Below are positions 9,990 through 21,302 of a DNA stretch of 64,000 bases, piece by piece. How positions within the stretch are numbered: position 1 is the stretch's first letter; every line of letters starts with the position of its first letter. Source of the DNA: Apiosordaria backusii. Lineage: Eukaryota; Ascomycota; Sordariomycetes; Sordariales; Lasiosphaeriaceae. The translations under genes were made by a program, and so were the position numbers. The stretch is taken from positions 496,001 to 560,000 of the forward strand of contig JAUKTV010000001.1 in the NCBI GenBank assembly GCA_030549205.1, in the 5' to 3' direction. The notes beneath the pieces were generated by a model. It worked only from the letters and a program-made list of their open reading frames with translations, had not been told where the DNA came from and made no database searches.

Positions 9990-10973
9990 ATGGTTCGCAG
10001 ATCATCGAGACTTGCCGCCAAAGCCAACAAGAATGCTGCGCCAACCTTTCCTTTCCACAAGCTACCCCAAGAGCTGCAGGACGAAGTGTGGAAGAACTCC
10101 GATGAGGTAGACACTCTGTGGAGACCCAAGGGTAACATTGGCAACGCGCTGGAGATCGGACGGGGTCCGACATATGACGACCGGGAAATGATTGGCCCAA
10201 AGGATGCGAATGTTCAGTGGCTGGGAAAGTGCCTCTTTGAGTACTTTCTTTCCCGTCGGATCCCAACGCTTGCTCACGTCTGTCATGATTCCCGACAAAT
10301 CATCAAGGCACGAGCCTCAGTACCTGAAGAGACCGACAAACATCCATACGGCCTGTGCTTTTGGTACAAGAATACCTGGAACGAGTTCTATGGCCCGGTT
10401 GCGGTCCTCAAGGAGATCTACACCGAGAATAAGCAGTCCCTGCTACCCCTGTTACCCAAAGACCACTACCTCGTTTTGGAACTTCCGTATGGACACCGCC
10501 AAGGACCCACCCACAAATCTGCGCAGGGGAGGAGGCTACTAGATGTTCTTCTGGCAGCAAAGCATGATCAGGTCAAAGTCCTGTTGCCAGGGCAGAAGTA
10601 CTTCAAGCTCTCAAAGACTCCGAGGGATGAAAAGCTGGCAGCACAAGCGAGGTTCTGGTACAATGATCCTATATTAGTGAGCATCCACGACATCCGGTGT
10701 TGGAAAGAGCTGCGTGACTACTGCAGAAGTGCCGGTGCTGTTTGGCCGTTTGTTGATGCTATTCTCGAAGGGCCGAAAGCCAGAGACGCCATGGTGCAGG
10801 AAGCTATTGAGCCGCTGGTGGAGCTTTGGATGAGGGAGAATAAGCATCGAGAAAGCCGAGGACTGGAAAAGCTGAAGCCTTTGCCAACGATTGACGTTGT
10901 TGCTGAGGTTTGGTTTACACACTCTAGCGCCGGATACAGCAGAGATACGCTGAGTCGTGGTGGTTGGGATTAG
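9990..10973 (+). CDS. 2EXR-domain-like protein of unknown function
   Basis: A single exon encodes 327 residues. The N-terminus is basic (MVRRSSRLAAKANK) and is followed by FPFHKLPQELQDEVWK and then IPTLAHVCHDSRQII. This arrangement matches the fungal-expanded 2EXR family, small F-box-like modules of unknown function found in many paralogues per genome. The C-terminal half is helical with charged segments and no catalytic motif that I can see. The basic start might be a nuclear signal. Neither neighbour suggests a role. The coding call is strong because the open frame runs the full length from an ATG in good context; the family call rests on the two motifs. Confidence 0.82.
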   Translation: MVRRSSRLAAKANKNAAPTFPFHKLPQELQDEVWKNSDEVDTLWRPKGNIGNALEIGRGPTYDDREMIGPKDANVQWLGKCLFEYFLSRRIPTLAHVCHDSRQIIKARASVPEETDKHPYGLCFWYKNTWNEFYGPVAVLKEIYTENKQSLLPLLPKDHYLVLELPYGHRQGPTHKSAQGRRLLDVLLAAKHDQVKVLLPGQKYFKLSKTPRDEKLAAQARFWYNDPILVSIHDIRCWKELRDYCRSAGAVWPFVDAILEGPKARDAMVQEAIEPLVELWMRENKHRESRGLEKLKPLPTIDVVAEVWFTHSSAGYSRDTLSRGGWD

Positions 10974-11354
10974 AGTCGAGTCTACCAGGTACCTATGAAA
11001 CATACTGTAGGTATCATCTAGATTAACAAGGATAGGTAGGTTATTTTTCATGTTTTTCAGGCACACATACATAATTCCACTGTGTTTTTAGATTTCCTCA
11101 TTGTTCGTGTTTACTTTGCCCCTATTCCTGAGCGCCGAGCGCGCGTGGAAGCCGGCCAGAACAAAGCTGCGTTTCTGTGGCCCCTCAAAACAGGCAGTTC
11201 CCATACAAATACCCCACTTTTTCGAACTTCCAAGGCTCTGCCAAGGCTCTTTTTCCTGTGGCATCGGCTGAATGTTGGAGTGAGAGCGAGGGCGCCCCAC
11301 GGCCCACTGAATGACATAAATGAGCCGGCGCTTCTAGATACAGCAATTTGTTTG

Positions 11355-11390
11355 CAGTTTCGATGGCAGTTTCGATGGCAGTTTCGAAGG
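11355..11390. repeat. Triplicated 12-bp tandem repeat
   Basis: Three consecutive copies of CAGTTTCGATGG, the last with one change. The repeat carries GGCAGT, which also occurs in the nearby dyad at 11464-11481. It lies about 600 bp upstream of the ENA-type ATPase start. Confidence 0.75.
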
Positions 11391-11463
11391 CATGATAAGG
11401 AGCGATTTGAGTAAAGAGAAGAGGTGATAGATCCCAGCCCTACGACATGTCTGTGTCTGAAAA

Positions 11464-11481
11464 CTGCCCAAAACGGCAGTA
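11464..11481. promoter_or_regulatory. ACTGCC-N6-GGCAGT dyad
   Basis: Perfect 6-bp inverted repeat with a 6-nt spacer about 500 bp upstream of the ENA-type ATPase. The half-site recurs in the tandem repeat at 11355-11390. A regulator site is inference. Confidence 0.4.
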
Positions 11482-11828
11482 AAAACACACGTGCTGCCTT
11501 TCCAGTTCCCACAAACCCGGCCCTGCCACCTCCAGAACCGCCCCACAGATGCCCAGCACAAATCCACATTTCTTTCAAGCTGGTACGTAATGCCAGTAGC
11601 CATTTGTGTCTTGGCTGCCAGGTTCGGACTGGAACAAGCCTGCGAATTCCTTCTTGCCCAGCGATTTTGTGATTCTCTTCTTCTTGCTCGCGATGCGCCG
11701 AGCTTGGCAATGGGCAACATCCGCGGGCGATCCGGGATGACTCCTCCAAGTCTCCAGTGGCGGACCAACGGGGAAGGAGAAACATCCAAAAGGCTCCAAA
11801 CTGTGAATAAGACAAGAGGTGTTCTTGT

Positions 11829-11836
11829 TATATAAT
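11829..11836 (+). promoter_or_regulatory. TATA-like element of the ENA-type ATPase
   Basis: TATATAAT about 145 bp upstream of the ATG at 11982, followed by a C/T-rich leader. Confidence 0.5.
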
Positions 11837-11981
11837 GGCGTCCTCGGCGCCCCCTTCTGTCCTTCCAAGAGTCTGTCCAACTCCCACCCTTTCAAACCCT
11901 TCGATGTAGTACTCAGTCAAGTACCCGATCGCACAATTTCGTTCCCGCCCGTCATCTGCCATCTTGGCTCTTCCGCCCACC

Positions 11982-14900
11982 ATGGCGAACCCTCAGCAGC
12001 AAATCGAGGGGCATGTCTCGGGCCAAGCCAACGAGCCCCTTTCTCTTCCTGCCCACTGCCTTTCCGCCTCCCAGGTCGCTCATGAACTTCAGACACAGAC
12101 GACAACGGGCTTGACCTCGCAGGAAGCAACCGAGAGGCTTGCCAGATATGGCGCCAACGACCTCGGCAAGGAAAAGGGGGTGAAGCCCCTTGAGATTCTC
12201 TTTGCTCAAGTCTTCAACGCCATGACCTTGGTACGTATCTTGTTGGGTACCTCAATTATCATGACGAGAAGCTAATCATCTTCCCTTAGATCCTCTTGCT
12301 AGCCCTTGCTGCCAGTTTCGGTATCCAGGCCTGGATTGAGGGTGGTGTTTTGGCCGGTCTGATCGCCATCAACGTCGTCATCGGCTTCTTCCAAGACCTT
12401 CAAGCCGCAAAAACCATCGCTTCCCTCAAATCCCTCAACTCTGCCACGGCTCGTGTGGTAAGAGACGGTACCACAAGCACTATCGAAGCGAGCAAGCTTG
12501 TTCCAGGCGACATCATTGAGCTCAAGGTAGGCGACAGCGTCCCTTCCGATGCTCGTATCATTGAAGCCGTCAACCTCGAGGCAGATGAGGCTCTTCTCAC
12601 CGGTGAAAGTGTTCCTGCTCGCAAGTATCCCGAGGAGATCTACCAGGATGCCGACACCGGCCCCGGAGACCGGCTCAACATTGTCTTCTCATCCAGCGTC
12701 ATCACCAAGGGCCGCGGGAAGGCCATTGTTTTTGCTACTGGCATGTTCACCGAGATTGGAGCCATTGCCGCTGCTCTTGACGATGACGGAACCAAGAAGC
12801 GGAAGCTGAAGCGGGACGAGAACGGCAAGGCCTCGATCGGTGCCTACATTTCTTTTGGTTTGGGCAAGACGTGGGACTGGATTGGCGCTTTCCTCGGTGT
12901 CACAGTTGGTACGCCGCTGCAGCGGAAGCTGTCGCAGCTATTCCACTACATCTTCATGTTTGCCATTGTGTGCGCCATCATTATCCTGGCAGCCAACAAG
13001 GTAAGCATAGACTGCCTGATGCACAATTGCTAGGATGATCACTGACATGTTGCTGAAACAGTTCAAAGCAAGAAACGATGTCATCATCTATGCCGTCGCT
13101 ACTGCCATTGGTACTCTTCCCGTCACTTTGATTCTCGTTCTCACCATCACCATGGCCGCCGGAACCAAGGTGATGGTGCAGCGTAATGTGATTGTCCGTA
13201 ACATGCGCTCTCTCGAAGCGCTCGGAGGCGTGACCAATATCTGCTCCGACAAGACCGGTACCCTCACTCAGGGCAAAATGGTCACCCGCATGGCCTGGAT
13301 CCCCGGCTTTGGCACCTACTCTGTGGACACCAACGACGCTTACCACCCCGAAGCGGGAACCGTCACCTTCACCGACACGGAACCCCGGGCCATGAGACGC
13401 TCAGCGGACAACGGAAGAGCCGTCAGCCCCAAGACCGAGTCCCACGCTTCTCTCGCCCAGTACCTCGACGTTGCCGCACTTGCCAACTTGGCCAAGGTCA
13501 TCAGGTCTGACAATGAAGACGGCTCCAACCAGTGGACAGCCAACGGTGACCCGACCGAGATCGCCATGCAAGTATTTGCCACCCGCTTCGGCCGTTCCGG
13601 CCAGGGCGTAGAGGCCGGCTCGGGCTGGACCCAACTCGCCGAATTCCCCTTTGACTCCTCGATCAAAAAGATGTCTATTTTGGCCGAGAATGAGTCCACC
13701 GGCGTGGTGCACATCTTCACCAAGGGTGCCGTTGAGCGTGTCCTCTCCAGCTGTGTCTCTGTATCTACTGGTAACGACGGCAACGACGTTGCTCCGATGA
13801 CAGAAGAGTTCAAGAGTGCTACTTTGGCCAACATGGAAGCTCTCGCCCGGAGAGGCCTTCGTGTCCTCGCGCTTGCCAACCGGGGCGGCGTCAGACCTGT
13901 TTCGGAGGAGGAGTCCCGCCGTGGTCTGCTCAAGCGGGATGAATTCGAACATGATTTGGTGTTCAGGGGGTTGATTGGTATCTATGACCCCCCGAGACCT
14001 GAGTCGAGACCCAGCGTGTTCAAGTGCCACGAGGCCGGGATCGGTGTCCACATGTTGACGGGCGATCATCCGGAAACAGCAAGGGCTATCGCCATTGAGG
14101 TGGGCATCTTGCCGGCCAGGATGGAGCTCGTCAGGGCGGATATCGCTCAGGGATTGGTCATGGCTGCGCACGACTTTGACAAGCTCTCGGATGACGAGCT
14201 GGACAAGTTGCCGGAGCTGCCTCTCGTGGTGGCAAGATGTGCGCCTTCGACCAAGGTCAGGATGATTGATGCTCTTCACAGGCGTGGCAAGTTTGTTGCT
14301 ATGACGGGTGATGGTGTCAACGACAGCCCGAGCTTGAAGAGAGCGGACGTCGGTATTGCTATGGGACTTGGTGGCAGTGATGTCGCCAAGTCGGCATCGG
14401 ACATTGTGCTGAGTGATGACAACTTTGCCAGTATCCTCAACGCCGTGGAGGAGGGTCGCCGCATCTTTGACAACGTCCAAAAGTTCATGCTTCACGTCTT
14501 GTCGGCCAATGTTGCCTTTGTTACCACGCTGATGGTCGGCTTGGCCTACAAGGATAGTGCCGGCATTTCCATCTTCCAGATCACCCCAGTGGAGATCTTG
14601 TTCATGTTGCTGGTTGCAGGAGCGTTTACCGAGACTGGTCTTGGCTATGAATCTGCCTCCAAACACATTCTCAAGAGACCACCTCAAAGTGTAAGTTTCT
14701 TCCCTGAGCAAACACATGGAAGACACGAGAATGTTGACTAACATCTGCCAGCTCAAATACGGAGTCTTCACCCCCGAGTTCATCTCCGACTTGTTCGCCT
14801 ACGGTATCATCATGGCCATCTGCCTGCTCACCGCGTTTATTTCCGTCATCTTTGGCATGTACGACGGCAACTTCGGCCACGACTGCAACCTGCGCTACTC

Positions 14901-15372
14901 GGAGTCCTGCGAGGGCGTCTTCCGCGCCCGCTCGACCTGCTACACGGCCATGATGTGGATCTTCGTGTTCTTCGCCTGGGAGCTCGTCGACAGCCGCCTA
15001 TCCTTCTTCCACGGCGCCTTCAACAATACCAAGAAGTGGGCCAGCAAGCTGTGGAGGAACCCGTTCCTGTTCTGGTCGGTGACGATTGGCTTCGTCAGCG
15101 TGTTCCCGACGCTGTACATCCCCGTGCTCAACGATCGTGTGTTCTTGCACAAGGGAATCGACAAGGAGTGGGGTGTTGTGTTTGGAGTCACCATGATCTT
15201 CTTCCTGGCAGCAGAGCTTTACAAATGGGGCAAGAGAGTGTACTTCAGAAGAACGGGTCAGATGGTGAAGAAGGGTGACAGCAGCTCGGAGGAGGACTTG
15301 GAGAAGAGGACGTTTGAGAGGTTTTACTCGTCTGATAGTGATTACGCCAGCGCTGGGACAGAAAAGTCGTAA
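11982..15372 (+). CDS. ENA-type (type IID) P-type sodium/potassium-exporting ATPase
   Basis: Exons 11982-12230, 12290-13000, 13062-14690 and 14752-15372 give 1,069 residues, the usual size for fungal ENA pumps. These plasma-membrane ATPases export Na+ (or K+) and support salt and alkaline-pH tolerance. The N-terminus carries the cation-ATPase domain (LTSQEATERLARYGANDL). The actuator motif TGES is at about 187-190, the phosphorylated Asp383 sits in DKTGTLTQGKM, and TGDGVNDSP is at about 735-743. The sequence NVVIGFFQDLQAAKTIASLK near residue 120 is typical of this subgroup. Membrane helices flank these domains and several more follow in the last exon, before a Ser/Glu-rich acidic cytosolic tail. 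All three introns (59, 61, 61 nt) are phase 0 GT-AG. The ATG context (CCACC ATG G) is ideal. Confidence 0.95.
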
Positions 15373-15762
15373 ACAAATTAGGCGCTGATAGTGGATCTAC
15401 ACTACCACGACGCCATTAATACTACCTGAAATTTTGTAACCTTTCCTAAAGCGACACCATTTTGTGTTTTGAGTGCTGTGCCACCACCAACACCGTTGCG
15501 TTGGTGGATACCCCTGACGTGGAAAACCGAGACCAACCAGTAGATGAGGTGCGATGCAACCCGAACCAACCACTGAAAACTGCCAACATGGCGGCGCAGG
15601 CTGAGGCTAGCAATGCAAGGGCTTCTTCCCATCGCCCAACCGCCAGGATGTTGCATATTGGCCCACAAGGCTCTCTGCCTCATATACAACCAACGACAAG
15701 CTCATGTTCCTCAGGTCCATGTTTGTCCAGTCATCTCTTGTAAACAACAAATTACCAACACA
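15373..15762. other. Intergenic region, P450 promoter
   Basis: Short spacer between two plus-strand genes. It contains an AACTGCC copy at about 15,578 like the half-site upstream of the ATPase. No gene seen. Confidence 0.45.
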
Positions 15763-17497
15763 ATGGGCCTCCTCTCAACAGCCCTTTGGGCGGTTGCTAT
15801 ACCAATAATTCTTTTCCTGACGCATACCTACCTTTCACTGCTTCGAAATTACATCAATGCCCTCAAAATTGGTGTCCCGGTCCGGGCTATCCCCATCGAC
15901 CAGATCAACCCTTTCTGGATGATTATGGACAAAAAAGTTCTCGCCTTCTTGAAACGATACCTGCCCTTTTTGCGAGGCACCAGTTTTGCACGTTTCAACT
16001 GGCGAGGATTTGAGATTGCCGAGAGATATAGGCCGCATCACGAGCTGGGGGATGTGTACATGGTGTCGACCACTGGGCGGAACTGGCTTTATCTTGGAGA
16101 CCCCGATTTGGTGACGGAGATCTACAAGAGACGGAATGACTTTCCGAGGTGCTCGAAGTTGACAAGTTAGTTTTGATTAGGTATTGAGTGGACGTGTTTG
16201 GGACTGACCAAGATTTGCAGGTTCTCTGAACGTGTTTGGCACAAATCTGGGCACGGCTGATGCCGACGAGTGGAAGCGACAGCGCAAAATTATTGCATCC
16301 TGCTTCACCGAGCAAGCCAACGCTTTCGTGTGGAGCGACACCGTTACTCGCGCTCACGACATGCTTCGCTACTGGGCTTCCAAACCGAGGCTGACAACCG
16401 CCGCCGATGACCTTCGCACACTGTCTCTGGGCATCATGTCCCAAGTTGGATTCGGGGAGGATTCCAAGTTTGAAGGCCATGAGGAACGGCTGCGAGCAGG
16501 CGGCACCTCGACGACAAGTTACAAAGACACGCTGCAGGAGATCTTGGAAAACTGTGTTTTGATCATGGCGCTGGGACCAGAGGTCCTTGGCAAGCTTGAA
16601 AGATGGCTCCCGAAAAAGCTGAAAAACCTCCATCATGCATGTGTGGTGTTCCAAAGCCACATGACAAAGATGTACGAGGAGACAAAAGCCAGGCTTGCCA
16701 ACCAAACCTTCCAGACTTCGCCCGCTCCACGGAACTTCTTGACCTCTTTGGTACAGGCCTCACACGAGATGACCTCTGAGGGTCTGACAGAGAGGCAGTT
16801 ATATGGCAACATGTTCATGTTGGCATTTGCCGGACACGACACGGTAGCCCATACTTTTACCTTTGCCACATTATTCTTGGCAGGTTCGCCCGATGTTCAA
16901 GACTGGATTTCCGAAGAAGTGCGAGCGGTTCTTGGAAGCCGCGACACAAAAGACTTGGACTACGAAAAAGACTTTCCCCGTCTGAAAAGATGTCTGGCTG
17001 TGATGCTTGAGACTGTTCGTCTTTACCCGCCGGTCGGCTTAGCCAAATGGACCGACTCCGAAACACAGACACTGAAAGTGGGAAATAAAACCCTTGTTCT
17101 ACCACCAAACACCATGATTATCCCCAGCTACTCCTCTCTCCATACTGATCCCAGATGGTGGGGCCAGGATTCTTTGACATGGCGACCCACGAGATGGATC
17201 GAGAAGAGCGGTCCGAACGGGGAAGAGGAGCTGATTACTCCGCGCAAGGGCACGTTTCTTGGTTGGTCTGAGGGCACAAGGGACTGCCCAGGACGGAAGT
17301 TCTCCAAGGTTGAGTTTGTGGCCACAATTGCAACCTTATTCCGGGATTGGAGGGTTGACCCAATTCCCCAAAATGGGGAGAGCCTCGCCCACGCAAGGAA
17401 GAGAGTACTGGACTTTATTGTGGCGGATGCTGCTCCTGTATTGCTGTTGCAGATGATCCATCCTGAGAGGGTACCCTTGGTTTGGAAGAGGAGGTAG
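15763..17497 (+). CDS. Cytochrome P450 monooxygenase
   Basis: Exons 15763-16165 and 16221-17497 encode 559 residues. The N-terminus has a single hydrophobic anchor (ALWAVAIPIILFLTHTYL), so the enzyme is expected on the ER membrane. The oxygen-binding helix is AFAGHDTVAHT, the K-helix ExxR is ETVRLYP, the aromatic-region motif is WRPTRWIE, and the heme loop GWSEGTRDCPGRKF supplies Cys490 as axial ligand. The heme loop begins with Gly-Trp rather than the usual Phe at its first position, a common variation. The 55-nt intron has donor GTTAGT and acceptor TTGCAG and restores the frame inside the B-helix region. The sequence resembles fungal microsomal P450s of the CYP3A/CYP5000s style, but the substrate cannot be inferred. 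It is convergent with the NLR-like gene. Confidence 0.93.
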
Positions 17498-17644
17498 TCA
17501 GTTATTGAGAGCAGCTATGATGGCACGTAGCAATACGACAAAAGAGAGATATACTGGATATTACAAGTTAGCGTAAGACAAAACAAAAAGTGATCTACAA
17601 CAACAGATCCGAGGCTCACTTTGTTGGCGGGTGTTGACTCTCGG

Positions 17645-20600
17645 CTAACAGCTCGGCTTTGTGTAAGTCAACAGATTCGTCCTGTCTGCCCTCAACAGAT
17701 TCGTCCCGTCTGCCCTCATACAAAAGTACTGGCCAATGTCACTAGCCAACCACTTGTCAAACTCAGAGTTTTCGTCCTCTCGTTCTCCTTCACCTCCTGC
17801 TCGAAGCCGCTCTACCATCTCCTCAAGGATGAGATCAAGACTAACGTTCTTACTTGCCAGCTTTGCCTCTGCGAACGCTGCTAATCGATAGATAGAGTTC
17901 TGCAAGTACCTGAATTGGCCATGGGTAAAATCGTGTGTTGTGGCAAGCTTTTCATGATAGTAGTTGTTACGGGCGGCCCATTTTGATTCGAAATCATCAG
18001 TGATGTTGTTGAAAGCTCCTTCTGATTTTGACCATTGATTCATCCCTTGAGGCTCAAAGGCAAAGTCTTTCGATCTCGTGTCCACATACCATCGACCAGA
18101 AGTTCTTGGCGACATCGTTGGCACGGTCCTCATTTGTCTCCGTGTCAAGATAACATCCGTCCAGTTGATTAGAATATCCCATGGACCCTGGACTAGGAGC
18201 GCTTGTTTTGAGCTGCTGCCATAAGACCTTGGTTGAAGTTCACGCCAATACATGGCAGCAAACATAATGGCCTCGGCTCTCTCCCAGACTGGCACGCCGA
18301 TATCAAAACACCGTGGCTTCCCGTACTTCGTGCTGCGAAGATTATCCTTCATGGCAAGAACATGCCTATAGGTCTCCTCTAACTGGCGCTGGACATCAAC
18401 AGCGCGTCTGGTAAATCCTCCGCGCCCGACATATATCAAGGGCTTTCCTTTCGGCAGATAGTCTGTTGGTACTTCATTACTGAACGACTGCAAGACAACG
18501 GAGAACGCGTCGTATGAAAGCTGTTGACGTGCGGCGCCTTCTTGGCAATATCTACCGAAGTCGTGAACCGGCTGAGGAATCCTCAAGAGTGTTCTGGGCT
18601 TGCCGTCATCTGTAAGGGTTCCCGTCTCCACTGTACCAGCTCTGTGCAGCCACGTCCCACTGGTTACTTCTTTGTGAACGAAGAATAGTGAAGAGAGCTG
18701 TGACAGAGCTTCGTAAAACTGAAGCTCACACCATTCTCCGTCAGGTTTGCAAAACAGATCCAAAAGCCATTTTGGCACACCCTGAGCGGCAGGTGTAAGC
18801 TCTGAGACATTGCCTTCCAAGTCCCAGTGAAGCTTCTTGGAACATGCTCTTTGGAAAAGATCTTTGGATATGTTGGTTCGATCCAGAAGACAGATGATGT
18901 AGAGGAGCTTTGCGACGGAATCGGGAACCGCTGATATTGACACGCTCCATGCTGTGAATATTGAGTCTTTGTATCCAGAGACTGTGGGAGGGCCAGATCC
19001 TAACGATCGCCGGACGATTTCTTCTCGATGGGTCATGTATAGCTCTAAGTAGGTCTGGATGGAGTCTAGCTTTCGTATGTAACTGTGGTCAAGCGCACTC
19101 CAAGTTAGCTTCTGACTGACCACACCTGGCAAATAATAACATAACCATAAAGCTTGTGCGCGGAAAGAAGAGTTTTCCCTACCTCCCGGCGAGATCCACA
19201 GCTAATGCAATGCAATCAAGCTTCTGCACAAGAATCTCTGCACACTTAATCTGTTCCTCCGTCGGGGATGCAATACATGCGTGGTGAAGGAGTAAGCAGC
19301 GCGCGCTTTCGATCGAAAGGCCCTTGATCTCTAGCCAATGTTGCCCTAGTTGATTTGCGCCTTTGTGTCGAGAAGAGATCATTATTCTTCCAAAGGGAGC
19401 AGAAGGCATATATCTGCGCAGCTTCCTGTAAACATGGGGCTCGTCGGCGTGATCAAAGAGGATCAGCCATGTCTGTTTACGTCGTACAAGCTCTTCCTGG
19501 ATCAGCTGGACATCCAGCCGGGGATTGAAGACGGTAACGGCTTTGCTACTTGACTCGGGAACCTTGAATGGAGAAGCTCTCAATCCCAACTGGCTTGCCG
19601 CCATCTCGAAGCTCTCCAACAGCGTCGCCTCGGTTGAGGCATCGATCCACAGGACGACGCCATATTGAGATTGAGTCAAAAAGGCGTATTGTAACATTAG
19701 CTGGGTTTTCCCGGTTCCTCCTAGGCCGAGCAGAGATAAAACTTGGAGTTTGGGCTCTGCGAGGACCTCTTTGAAGATATCCTGGATCTGTCCAAGTTCG
19801 TTCCTGGGAGCAAAATATGTAACCGGTTGTTGTCCAATGCGATCTAATTGATAGAAGCGGGAAGATGCATTTGGTTTTGGCGGCGCCTTTCTGTCATGTA
19901 ATACCGTCAGGCATGTATGTTTGCCAGTTGACAGATCAGGAATATTGGGGGAATCCGTCTTCCTCGATTCTGTTACACTATGAGTGGCTGATTCTCCCGG
20001 GGAATTCGTTGACGGTAGAATCGATAGAAACGATGTGGAGCGCCGGTTCGAAGGCCCTGCCCCGCGGTTTTGATGGGCAGCTATCTGGCCTGTTGGCACT
20101 CTGATGCCGGCCCTCTCTGGTGATAGCAACTCTGCACAGGCTTTAAGGTTGCGAACCTCATCTATAAGATATGACCTCGTGCTGCTGATCATGATATCCG
20201 ACTTCCGCCACTCATCAAGTCGGACGTTTTCCACCCCTCTCATGACATTGAAGCGAAAATAACGGTTTTCATAGGGACCGCCGGGGCCACAAAAAGACTG
20301 CTGAAAGCGCTTCGCAGTGTTTTCTGTGTCCGTGGAGATCTTGACACATGCATACATGACAGAATCAAGTCTACTAGTCACACTGAGTGACTTTTGAAGC
20401 CCGGTGCCTATGCTAACCAGCGCAATGATGGGGATTGTCGGAGAATGCGTTCTGATTTCAGTGAAGAGTTGGAAGATTGGATTGTTATCTCGAAGTGCAC
20501 CGTCACGGAAGGTGATACCGCTTGAGAAAGTGACGGGGTCGAAGAAGGTTGGGGCTGCTGATGTCGCTCGAGCAGCTTCCCATATGGTGCATCCCGTGTC

Positions 20601-21302
20601 TTCTTCGAATTCCGACCGATAGTTCCGTAAACGAACGGTATCTGTGTTCGACATACTGGCACAAACGAATCTGGTAGAACCGTCAGATGTTTCTTAGAGA
20701 ATCGCTACCACCTAGATAATCAGGAACTCACATTTTGCAGTTAGGGTCATCTTCCAACAGCACGGTATCGGGCTTGCCGGTTGTTCTCTCGACCATGTCC
20801 TGAACAACCCTCTCGAGCACCTCGTAATCAAAGGCAGAGGAACCGGCCATGCTCTGGAAAACACGTCCAAACAATCTTGCGCGGAATCTTGGGCTGAAGA
20901 CCTCACGGGACAACGCCATATACGAGTCAATACATGACTGGACGTCCATCCTCTGCTGCATTGTCAATTTCACTGTTCGAAGATGCTTCTGTTACCAGAA
21001 TATAGTGATGTTCCGACCTACCAATCTTCCCAGCATGATTGCGATCAGCCCGCCGGTGCTCGTCCCGGCAATGTAATTGAAGACCTCACAAGGTTTAGGT
21101 GGTTGCTGGGGGTTGATGAGATGCATAAGTCGTTGTAAAATCAAGAGGCTCACCAGGCCCCGAACACCCCCGCCATCTAGTACCTCATCATCAGTAAAGG
21201 TCTCTTAAGACATCTCTATGCGCCCTCTAAAGGCAAGGGAGAGTTATAAAAACATGCCAGCTTACCAAGAGCAAGTGCCATAGCTCCATTTTGATGGTCC
21301 AT
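17645..21302 (-). CDS. Patatin-like phospholipase / NB-ARC NLR-like protein
   Basis: Exons run 21302-21266, 21176-21022, 20952-20732, 20670-19183 and 19082-17645, giving 1,112 residues. The N-terminal patatin domain has the oxyanion loop DGGGVRG (13-19), nucleophile Ser52 in GTSTGG, and the dyad Asp194 in DGA. An NB-ARC-type NTPase follows a Ser-rich linker: P-loop GLGGTGKT (about 453-460), WLILFDHAD as Walker B, and RIMISSRH. The C-terminal part (about 480 residues) is helical, without obvious ankyrin, TPR or WD repeats. This is the architecture of fungal NOD-like receptors, where patatin is a frequent effector linked to heterokaryon incompatibility or immunity-like death. All introns restore frame; the acceptor at 20953 could be three bases upstream. 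A 24-bp tandem duplication alters the C-terminus. Confidence 0.92.
17669..17716. repeat. 24-bp tandem duplication inside the NLR-like gene
   Basis: Two adjacent 24-bp units differing at one base. On the minus strand they encode two 8-residue units (RADGTNLL and RADRTNLL) just before the C-terminal stop of the NLR-like protein. Confidence 0.85.

Larger units (their letters stand above)
10974..11981. other. Intergenic region and ENA-type ATPase promoter
   Basis: About 1 kb without a supported gene, although several overlapping antisense frames exist. It contains a 12-bp triplicated repeat, an ACTGCC/GGCAGT dyad and a TATA box, listed separately. These probably form the upstream control region of the sodium ATPase gene. 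Confidence 0.5.

Noticed and set aside
11111..11815. 234-codon minus-strand frame upstream of the ATPase
   Set aside because: No family features, overlaps other long frames and covers the promoter with TATA box and repeats; probably chance.
13401..14783. 460-codon open frame antisense to the ENA-type ATPase
   Set aside because: It is a mirror of a GC-rich coding exon; the sense strand carries all P-type ATPase motifs and the antisense product has none.
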